From the NCBI GenBank assembly GCA_040219575.1, contig JAVJSD010000144.1, positions 80,306 to 144,305 of the forward strand: a stretch of DNA of 64,000 nucleotides, read 5' to 3'. Origin of the DNA: JAVJSD01 sp040219575 (GTDB taxonomy: Bacteria > Planctomycetota > Planctomycetia > Pirellulales > Pirellulaceae). Position 1 is the first letter of the stretch. Every line of letters begins with the position of its first letter. Under the pieces are notes generated by a model. That model made no database searches, was not told the DNA's origin, and saw only the letters and a program-made list of their open reading frames with translations. Shown here in pieces: positions 26,325 through 33,110 of the stretch. Position numbers and translations under genes: made by a program.

Positions 26325-26516
26325 GTGTCGGGAAACCCATTCGCACCACGCCGACGTGAGGGGGGTGCGCGCCGTCGACACTTCGTCCGGCGGCGCGTCG
26401 CGCCGTCGTTGGTCATGGGGCCGGCTCCTCTTGTGCGTCTTGCCGGCGCGGCCATACGCGGCCGCGCGAATTTCCACAAGCGGGAGCCCGATCCGTGTCG
26501 AACCAACAACCGTTGA
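26325..26516 (+). CDS. possible 63-residue Arg-rich ORF overlapping the sulfotransferase start
   Basis: A GTG preceded by a perfect AGGAGG at seven bases opens a 63-residue frame rich in Arg (REGGARRRHFVRRR) that overlaps the start of the next gene by 22 bases in another frame. The ribosome site is the best in this region, so it may be a real small protein or a translational leader for the sulfotransferase. There is no recognisable domain, and codon evidence is weak. Confidence 0.35.
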   Translation: MSGNPFAPRRREGGARRRHFVRRRVAPSLVMGPAPLVRLAGAAIRGRANFHKREPDPCRTNNR

Positions 26517-27742
26517 ATCGCTATCCGTCCTGGTCCCCCACCTTCGCCCACGGCCTGCGCACTGGCGACTGGCTGAAGCTGGCCGCCCGAGCCCGATTCC
26601 GCATCGCGCCCTCGTGCATTCCCCGGGCCGCTGCCGTCACGCTCTACTCGCTGTTCAACACGGCGCTCGCCGCCGCCGACCGCAGCGTGTACGGCCGCCG
26701 CGTCGAGCAGACCGAACTCACCGCCCCGCCCGTGTTCATCATCGGCCATTGGCGAACCGGAACGACGCTGCTGCACGAACTCCTCGCCCGCGACGAGCGC
26801 TTCGCCTGCGCCAACACCTACCAGTGCATGGCGCCGCACCATTTTCTGTTGACCGAGAACCTGCTGTCACGCGTGTTTCGCCTGCTCGCTCCCGCGCGAC
26901 GCCCGATGGACGACATGCCCGCCGGCGTCGAGCGCCCGCAGGAGGACGACATCGCGCTGCTGGCGCTGGGCGCGCCCACGCCGCTGCGCCGCGTGGTGTT
27001 TCCCAACGAGCTGCTGCGCGACGCCGACATGCAAAGCGCCGACATGCCGGGCGCCGACATGCCGGGCGCCGACATGATCGACGGGGACGAGTCGGACGAA
27101 GAAAGCATGGCCCACTGGCGCGAGGCGATGTCGCAGTGGCTCAAGCGGCTGACGACCCGCCATCAAAAGCGACTCCTGCTCAAGTCGCCGCCGCACACCG
27201 GCAAGATCGCCCAGCTCGCCGAGTTGTTTCCCGGCGCCAAGTTCATCCATCTCGTCCGCAGTCCGCACGAGGTGTTCGACTCCACGCGCCGCCTGTGGCG
27301 CGCCCTCGACCAGGCCAGCGGGATGCAGATCGCCCATCACCGCGACCTCGACGAGCAGGTCTTCACCACCTTGCGGCGGATGTACACCGCCTTCGAGCGG
27401 CAGCGGCCCCGCATCGCAGCGGACAACCTCTGCGACGTCGCCTACGAGCACCTGATCGCCGATCCCCTGGGCGAAGCCGAGCGAATCTACACCCATCTCG
27501 CCCTCGGCGACTTCACCCCCTGTCGCCCGCCGATGACCGCCTACCTGTCCACCCTCCGCAACTACCGCCCCAACCGCCACCAACTTGATGCTGCGCTTCG
27601 GCGGAAGATCGACCACCGCTGGGCCGACTACGCGCAATTGCACCAGTCGCTGCTGCAACGCGACGATTCCCCCCAATCTCCCCCCCGCCAGCCTCCAGCG
27701 ACCGCGTCTGCGCGCAACTCCTCCGTCACTTGCTCGATGTAG
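26495..27742 (+). CDS. sulfotransferase family protein
   Basis: 415 residues from a GTG with GGAG about eight bases upstream. The PAPS-binding P-loop-like motif is FIIGHWRTGTTLLHELLA (80-97) and the 3'-phosphate motif appears as FIHLVRSPHEVFDSTRRL. Family: transfer of sulfate from PAPS to a carbohydrate or small molecule. A 15-bp tandem repeat inside the gene encodes ADMPG units (around 27035-27074) and probably expands and contracts. The final ~25 residues (Ser/Pro-rich, SVTCSM end) do not look like the family and run over a candidate ORF on the other strand, so the true 3' end may have been changed. No PAPS-synthesis genes are nearby. Confidence 0.88.
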   Translation: MSNQQPLNRYPSWSPTFAHGLRTGDWLKLAARARFRIAPSCIPRAAAVTLYSLFNTALAAADRSVYGRRVEQTELTAPPVFIIGHWRTGTTLLHELLARDERFACANTYQCMAPHHFLLTENLLSRVFRLLAPARRPMDDMPAGVERPQEDDIALLALGAPTPLRRVVFPNELLRDADMQSADMPGADMPGADMIDGDESDEESMAHWREAMSQWLKRLTTRHQKRLLLKSPPHTGKIAQLAELFPGAKFIHLVRSPHEVFDSTRRLWRALDQASGMQIAHHRDLDEQVFTTLRRMYTAFERQRPRIAADNLCDVAYEHLIADPLGEAERIYTHLALGDFTPCRPPMTAYLSTLRNYRPNRHQLDAALRRKIDHRWADYAQLHQSLLQRDDSPQSPPRQPPATASARNSSVTCSM

Positions 27743-27963
27743 ATACCCCGTAGCTTTCCATCGCCGCCGTTGGTCGACAATTCCATCCGCGCGCCGAGAA
27801 GCCAGGATGCGAAGCAGCGGATGAAGCCCACGCCCAACGTGCGTCGGGAGATTTCACCGAGGCGCGCCAGCATGACACCGCAACTTGCGTCGAGGTGTCG
27901 GACCGATGCGCGCAAGCATCGGTCTCGCATTCTCCGTCGCCTCTTATTCAGTGACTCAGTCAT
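27628..27963 (-). CDS. possible truncated gene at the island edge
   Basis: A 111-codon minus-strand frame overlaps the end of the sulfotransferase gene. Residues about 20-90 have reasonable codon use and composition (LGVGFIRCFASWLLGARMEL; GKLRGIYIEQVTEEL), but no family is recognised. It may be a remnant of an older gene at the border of the lower-GC island. It could equally be a chance frame. Confidence 0.22.
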   Translation of the reverse strand: MTESLNKRRRRMRDRCLRASVRHLDASCGVMLARLGEISRRTLGVGFIRCFASWLLGARMELSTNGGDGKLRGIYIEQVTEELRADAVAGGWRGGDWGESSRCSSDWCNCA

Positions 27964-27987
27964 TCAGCACGACGGCAGTCGCAAGCG

Positions 27988-29154
27988 CTATATTGGGTTG
28001 CCGTCTCCAGCAATCAAGTACTCCTCTTCCGGCCGGTCCATCCGTGACACGGCCGAGTATTCGTAGGTTAGGTTTGATACTTGGACGGCCTTTGCACTTT
28101 TTTCCACGTACTTGAACGAGGAAGTATCGAACACCGCAAGATTCGATCCGGAAGCAACCGAACTTCGGTACATGACACCTTCGCACGCAAGGCGGCGGAA
28201 CGCATCCGAAAGGAACTGCGTGAGCGAATATTTCTCACGATCCTCCGGAACAACGGGCAGGCTGAGCAGAGAGTCGATCGATTTCAGCAGCAGGTACTGA
28301 TCGAGCAGCATATCCGACGTGTAGTAGTCGAGGATGGAGACCTTTGTTAGGTCTGCCGCCTGGATCGTGCGCATGCTCTCAAAGCCACCAACCGACACAT
28401 AATGACCGGGGTGTGGCCTCACTTCACAGATAGCTGTTTCTTCGTTTGTGCCAAGGTAAAGGAAAGAGACACCGGGTCGGTTCAGCCTGCCACTGCGCGC
28501 GAGCGGTGGGGGCGGTGCGCCAAGTTGGCCTGCCGAGTACGGTCGAAAATGCCATTCATCGCCCCATGACATGAGCGGCATGGCCTTCCGGTCGTACCCA
28601 ATTCGAGCTCGGTACATGACCGTTCCCGACGCAAGATCTGTCAAGAGATTCGATATGTGCGGTCGGAGTAGCGCATCGACTTCCTTTTCGAGAAGGAAAT
28701 GATTTGTCGTGTGGAGCCTCTTTTTAAGCTTTTCAAGCTTTGGGGACAAGTCACTCTTCAGCGAACGCAAAAGTGGCAGCTGTTGTCCATCTGCGTCGTA
28801 TCCGGCGAACAGGCTGATTCCCTTGTCATAGTCTTCGTAGCCTTTCTCGACAAAACATAAGATGAGGTCCTCGTAGAGTTCTTCGTCCCAGTGCGGCGAG
28901 TAGTTTGTGATCTCATTCTCGGCGAACAACAATCCCTCTAAGCCACCCCCTCCCCAGTGTGGATTGTACTCCCATTCGGAGTAGTGAAGGCGAATCAATG
29001 CCCGAACTAGGCTCCGCAGTCCAGGATCGTCGGCGTCCAATGCGTTTGCATCATCGGAGCCACAGATTTCGCACCGGGGAATTCGACTAGAGCGGCTGAG
29101 GATGAATTCTTTCAGAATTTGGTCCTTGGCACAGTTCGAACACATCAAGGACAT
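27988..29154 (-). CDS. RES-domain protein with N-terminal zinc ribbon/HEPN-like domain
   Basis: 388 residues. The N-terminus has C5xxC8 and C28xxC31, a zinc ribbon, followed by a helical region to about 165, matching the HEPN/RES N-terminal domain arrangement. The RES domain spans about 175-365: the R182 region in MYRAR, E239 in NEETAICEVRPHPG, and the serine in MYRSSVASGSNLAVF fit the Arg-Glu-Ser pattern that names the family. RES toxins consume NAD+; the antitoxin is normally a Xre-type neighbour, which is missing here. The start at 29154 has TAGGAG ten bases upstream. GC content is visibly lower than in flanking genes. It is the last gene of a three-gene minus-strand group with two peptidases. 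Confidence 0.8.
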   Translation of the reverse strand: MSLMCSNCAKDQILKEFILSRSSRIPRCEICGSDDANALDADDPGLRSLVRALIRLHYSEWEYNPHWGGGGLEGLLFAENEITNYSPHWDEELYEDLILCFVEKGYEDYDKGISLFAGYDADGQQLPLLRSLKSDLSPKLEKLKKRLHTTNHFLLEKEVDALLRPHISNLLTDLASGTVMYRARIGYDRKAMPLMSWGDEWHFRPYSAGQLGAPPPPLARSGRLNRPGVSFLYLGTNEETAICEVRPHPGHYVSVGGFESMRTIQAADLTKVSILDYYTSDMLLDQYLLLKSIDSLLSLPVVPEDREKYSLTQFLSDAFRRLACEGVMYRSSVASGSNLAVFDTSSFKYVEKSAKAVQVSNLTYEYSAVSRMDRPEEEYLIAGDGNPI

Positions 29155-29546
29155 TTTGTCGTGACTCCTAAATGGTTGCGGCTGATGCGGCCACGATGGA
29201 GTTGCGGAGGAATCAACCATTCTACCGGATAAACGCTGACACGACAGAGTCGATCGATCGACGTTCAAGTGAATAGGCGCGTCATCGGGTTGAGTTGTTG
29301 AGCCAAGCGTGCGACGAGCGCGCTGAACTCAAGGGGATGTTGCCCTATGGACTCATTGGGCACCTCGTTCGACGAGCGGGGCGCCGGGCAGTCTTTGCGC
29401 GTCGGCGTGTCGGACCGACGCCGCTTGGTGCGCGCTCAGGACACGCCCCCTTTTCTTCAGCGAGTCTGGCCGTCAATCCCATTCGACGTGCCGCGCAGAA
29501 CGCCAGTTGAACGGCGTCCCTTTTGGCAGACGTTACTCAAAGGCGT
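29155..29546. other. 392-bp spacer inside the island
   Basis: No convincing gene. A TTG-started plus-strand frame (29295-29510) lacks a ribosome site and family features. GC rises again here compared with the genes on either side. No clear hairpin or repeat was seen. Confidence 0.35.
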
Positions 29547-30464
29547 CTACGCCCGATTAAGTGACGCGGCCATTCGTGTGACGATCTCACTGAATCTGGT
29601 CGCCACTAAGTAGGAACGTTCTTCATTCCAATGCGTAATGATCCCAGCCAGTCGCGCCGATTCAGGCGACCAACGGTCCAGCGACCAAGCCGCTTCGGCG
29701 GCACCGAATCTCCAGACGGGGCTGCCGCTCAATCCAAACGCACCAAAGGGTTGCTTTCCCGGCAAGCTCGGCAAGTCGACGTACAGCCCGGCATGCTCCT
29801 GCAGGATTCCGGCACTGGTCACGAGTTCGCCTTCCTTCGTTTTCAAGGGGCCGGTCGGTTCGTCGAAGTTGAGACAAAACTGCCAGGGCTGTAGTAGTTC
29901 GTCCGGGATCGGCGGATAACCAGCGATCTCCGCGAAGGGCTTCCACAGGGGATCTTGGGCCTGACTGTGACGAGGTCGGACCCAAGTGCAGTGCGTGTAG
30001 CCTTCGGAGATACTGCCCGGAAGGAAGGTTGAGAAGCGGGACAATCGCGCCGGGAACCCGTACACGAGCATGTAATCACCGGCCATGACGGCGGGCTCCT
30101 GGCGATCGCACCAGTCGCCCGGCCAAAAGACACTTCCCTCTCGGACTGTAATCTCGTTATCAGGCATGATGACCGCTATATCAATGTCGGCGAATCGCAA
30201 ATACTGCCCTTGAAAACCACCCGGGGAGGCGCTGATTCCGGCGCACCGATAGTCATCGGACTTCTCGATCTCGGTGAGGACATGGTTCGCGGTGACAAAT
30301 GCTTGTCGTCCCTGCATGCGGCACATCACAGCCGTGCCGCGGTGGTCGGCCGGACCGCCATCTTTGCGAATGCCGAGGATGCGGGTCACGCTCTTGGCCA
30401 CGAATTGCGGCAATACTTTTCCCACTTCAAACAAAAAGTTCGTGTGAGGTCCGATTTCGGACAT
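29547..30464 (-). CDS. trypsin-like serine peptidase
   Basis: 305 residues, no signal peptide. A chymotrypsin-fold triad can be placed: H61 in FVTANHVL, D95 in ADIDIAVIM and S246 in FGLSGSPVW (the GxSGxP motif). The start at 30464 is chosen because GGGAG lies eight bases upstream; a longer in-frame start exists 17 codons earlier. Without export signal it should act in the cytoplasm, unlike HtrA-type relatives, and it has no PDZ domain. Cytoplasmic trypsin-like proteases of this kind occur in bacterial conflict systems, where they activate or process effectors; here the next gene encodes a RES protein. Low GC compared with the genome around it. Confidence 0.8.
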   Translation of the reverse strand: MSEIGPHTNFLFEVGKVLPQFVAKSVTRILGIRKDGGPADHRGTAVMCRMQGRQAFVTANHVLTEIEKSDDYRCAGISASPGGFQGQYLRFADIDIAVIMPDNEITVREGSVFWPGDWCDRQEPAVMAGDYMLVYGFPARLSRFSTFLPGSISEGYTHCTWVRPRHSQAQDPLWKPFAEIAGYPPIPDELLQPWQFCLNFDEPTGPLKTKEGELVTSAGILQEHAGLYVDLPSLPGKQPFGAFGLSGSPVWRFGAAEAAWSLDRWSPESARLAGIITHWNEERSYLVATRFSEIVTRMAASLNRA

Positions 30465-30654
30465 GGTGCACTCCCAAAGAAATCGCGTGATCGCCCGCCA
30501 ATCTACTTCGGTCACATCTGCCGCGAGCCACGACGGGGAAAGGGAGAATCGCCGTCAGCGTGACCGCTAAAGGTGGACTGTCTCCAACAACACACAGAGC
30601 AGGCTGATGAGCCGGCAGGGGGCTCGCCACTCAGCAGCCTACAGATCTTCTGCG

Positions 30655-31236
30655 CTAACGTAGGCCCAGGATCGTCTCGATTTCGTCACGGCCAATTGAC
30701 TGCTTTTTGAGCAACACGTTGGCGAGCTTATCGATGTCGGACCAATACCGTTCGTTCTGGACGATGCTTACCACGACCCCCAGAGACGTCTGCAATGACC
30801 AGCGATCCCGGTAGGGCGGTGTCATCTGACGTACGTCACTGATGGAGATCGCACTGACGGCCTGCTGCCCACCTTCGGTTGGAAAGTTGATCTGAACCGC
30901 AAGTACCTTTTCTTTGTTTCTGGCCACCTTTTCAGCCTCATCAACATAGTCCTTAACCTGCTCAACGAGGTCGCCAGTGACTATCAGCTTCTCTTCCGGG
31001 AAGCGGCGGTTGGCATCGTGCCTCGCCTCCGCCGCGATGCCGGCAACCGCAATCGTCGTCCAAGTAAGCAGATTTTGGTAGTCAGGCACAATGTCGGTCG
31101 TGCCGCTCCAGCCGTCATCTTCCTCGTGAATGTCCATCCAATTCACGATTCGTCCAGCATCTCGCACGGCAACGTAGCAGTGGCCGGCCTCGTGGTATGC
31201 AGCCTCTTCGGGCGTAGACTTCTTCTGATCCGGCAT
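30655..31236 (-). CDS. standalone FtsH/M41-like zinc metallopeptidase
   Basis: 193 residues. The zinc motif HEAGH (H15, E16, H19) opens the protein as in the protease domain of FtsH; AVAGIAAEARHDA corresponds to the conserved Gly/Ala-Ala-Glu region, and D89 in VTGDLVEQV sits where FtsH has its third metal ligand. The AAA ATPase and membrane helices of FtsH are absent, so it is a peptidase domain without unfoldase. A clear GGAG precedes the ATG. It is the first gene of the minus-strand, lower-GC group. The catalytic residues argue for activity on already unfolded or small substrates, but the target is unknown. Confidence 0.78.
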   Translation of the reverse strand: MPDQKKSTPEEAAYHEAGHCYVAVRDAGRIVNWMDIHEEDDGWSGTTDIVPDYQNLLTWTTIAVAGIAAEARHDANRRFPEEKLIVTGDLVEQVKDYVDEAEKVARNKEKVLAVQINFPTEGGQQAVSAISISDVRQMTPPYRDRWSLQTSLGVVVSIVQNERYWSDIDKLANVLLKKQSIGRDEIETILGLR

Positions 31237-31550
31237 GAGCGTTCTCCTGTTTCATTGCCGCGAGAAAACACAACGTGATTCTACATGATGACCTGCCAAC
31301 GCGTCACACTATCGCATTGTGAATGCATTGTCACTTCAACGTAACCAGCACGAGGATTTGAAGTGAGGACAGTCGCGCAGGAAGGATTCTGACACTGCTT
31401 CGGTCACATCGCCCGAGGCGTCCAAGTCCACACCAGTTCCGTGCTTCGGTGTTCACGACCGAGGCACGACTGAGCGAATCGCCAACCTGCCGCGGTCTCG
31501 CGCACCGCCGAAGCAAAAGCTTCACTGCGTTCCTGTTGGCGGCCTCAGTG
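31237..31550. other. right border spacer of the island
   Basis: 314 bp with no convincing gene. AT content is high just upstream of the metallopeptidase gene (about 31250-31340) and includes TGTGAATGCATTGTCA, a likely promoter area for the minus-strand island. The right half returns to host-like GC. No attachment-site repeat was found. Confidence 0.35.
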
Positions 31551-33110
31551 CTACGCCAGCACCTCTTTGATCACGTGTCCGTGGACGTCGGTCAGGCGGC
31601 GGTCGAGGCCGTTGTGGTAGTAGGTCAGGCGCGTGTGGTCGATGCCCAACAGGTGCAGGATCGTGGCGTGGAAGTCGTAGAGCGTGGTGGGGTGCTCCGC
31701 CGGTTGGTAGCCGACCTCGTCGCTCGCGCCGTGATGATGGCCGGGACGCAGGCCGGCGCCGGCCATCCAGGCGGTGAACGTCAGCGGATGGTGGTCGCGG
31801 CCCAGGCCGTTTTCGCCCTGCGTGAACGGCGTGCGGCCGAACTCCGACGACCAGAAGACCAGCGTGTCGTCGAGCATGCCGCGGCGTTTGAGGTCCTGCA
31901 GCAGCGCCGCGCACGGCTGATCGAGCAGCACGCCCTGGTTGTTGTGGTTGCGGACGAGGTCTTCGTGCGCGTCCCAGTTGATCCGCGGCGAACCGAGCGC
32001 CCCGCCGTTGTAGATCTGCACAAAACGCACGCCGCGCTCCAGCAGCCGCCGCGACAGCAAGTAGTTCCGCGCCGAGGGAGCCAGGGCTGGGTTGTCCAGG
32101 CCGTACAACCGCAGCGTCTCGTCGTTCTCGTCGGAGAGATCGACCGCCGCGGGAACGCTGGTCTGCATCCGGGCCGCCAGTTCGTAGCTGCGCAGTCGGG
32201 CCGCCAGTTCGTCGTCGCCGGGATGCCGGGCGGCGAAGTCGCCGTTGACCTTGGTCAACAGCGCCAGGGCGTCGCGCCGCTCATCGGCCGAAACGAAGTC
32301 GGGGGTCGACAGGTTGGCGAGCGGCGACTCTCCCTTGCCGGTGCGAAACGCCGCCGCCTGATGTTGGGCCGGCAGGAAGCCCTGGCTCCAGTTGTTCGTG
32401 CCGCCGTTGGGTAGGCCGCGGGGGTCGGGCAACACCACGAACGTCGGCAGCTCGTCATTCATCGATCCCAGGCCGTACGACAGCCACGAGCCGAGGCAGG
32501 GGAAGCCGCTCTGGGTGAAGCCCGAGTTCATCTGGAAACAGGCGGGCGTGTGCGACGAGCTTTTGGTGACGAGCGTGTGCAGGAAGGTGAGGTCGTCGAC
32601 GCACTGGGCCAGATGCGGCAGCAGCTCGCTGACCCACGCGCCGCTGTGGCCGTGTTGGCGGAACTTGTAGAAGCTCTTTCGCAACACGCCGACCTTGCCG
32701 AAGAACGGATCGAGCGGGCCCTTGCCGGTGAGTTTTTTTCCGTCCAGCTTCTCCAGGGCCGGCTTGTAGTCGAACGTGTCGACATGGCTGACGCCGCCCG
32801 GCGAGAAGATGTGGATGCAGCGCTTCGCCTTCGGCGGATGATGCAGTGTCTGCAGCACGCCCGGCGTGCCGCGCATCGCGGCGGCCTGCTCGGCGGCGCC
32901 TTCCTGCCGCAGCAACATCGCCAGCGCGATCGCGCCCAGACCGGAAGCGGCGTCGCCGAGAAACCGCCGGCGATCGAGCGAGTCGGCGTCGGCGAAACTC
33001 CGTAGCCGACGCTGCCAGCGTCGGTGCTGTTGCGCACGGCTGCGGCGGACGCTGGCCGCGTCGGCTACGGGATCTTGTGGGGCGCGCGGCATGTCGTCGT
33101 TAGGGTGCAT
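31551..33110 (-). CDS. DUF1501 family protein, Tat-exported
   Basis: 519 residues. A twin-arginine signal is present (DRRRFLGDAASGLGAIALAM, about 46-65). The DUF1501 body shows IHIFSPGGVSHVDTFDYKP, SWLSYGLGSMNDELP, FVQIYNGGALGSPRINWDAHED and FWSSEFGRTPFTQG, resembling an alkaline-phosphatase/sulfatase-like fold. In planctomycetes these genes are almost always paired with a DUF1549/DUF1553 cytochrome; here the ATG at 33110 overlaps the 3' end of that gene, so the two are translationally coupled. The pair is thought to act on polysaccharides or cell-surface material, but no activity has been established to my knowledge. Confidence 0.93.
   Translation of the reverse strand: MHPNDDMPRAPQDPVADAASVRRSRAQQHRRWQRRLRSFADADSLDRRRFLGDAASGLGAIALAMLLRQEGAAEQAAAMRGTPGVLQTLHHPPKAKRCIHIFSPGGVSHVDTFDYKPALEKLDGKKLTGKGPLDPFFGKVGVLRKSFYKFRQHGHSGAWVSELLPHLAQCVDDLTFLHTLVTKSSSHTPACFQMNSGFTQSGFPCLGSWLSYGLGSMNDELPTFVVLPDPRGLPNGGTNNWSQGFLPAQHQAAAFRTGKGESPLANLSTPDFVSADERRDALALLTKVNGDFAARHPGDDELAARLRSYELAARMQTSVPAAVDLSDENDETLRLYGLDNPALAPSARNYLLSRRLLERGVRFVQIYNGGALGSPRINWDAHEDLVRNHNNQGVLLDQPCAALLQDLKRRGMLDDTLVFWSSEFGRTPFTQGENGLGRDHHPLTFTAWMAGAGLRPGHHHGASDEVGYQPAEHPTTLYDFHATILHLLGIDHTRLTYYHNGLDRRLTDVHGHVIKEVLA

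Noticed and set aside
29295..29510. TTG-started frame of 71 codons inside the island
   Set aside because: No ribosome site and no protein-like features.
30655..31236. Full-length FtsH
   Set aside because: Only the M41-like zinc site is present; the AAA Walker motifs and membrane helices are absent and the frame is complete with its own ribosome site.
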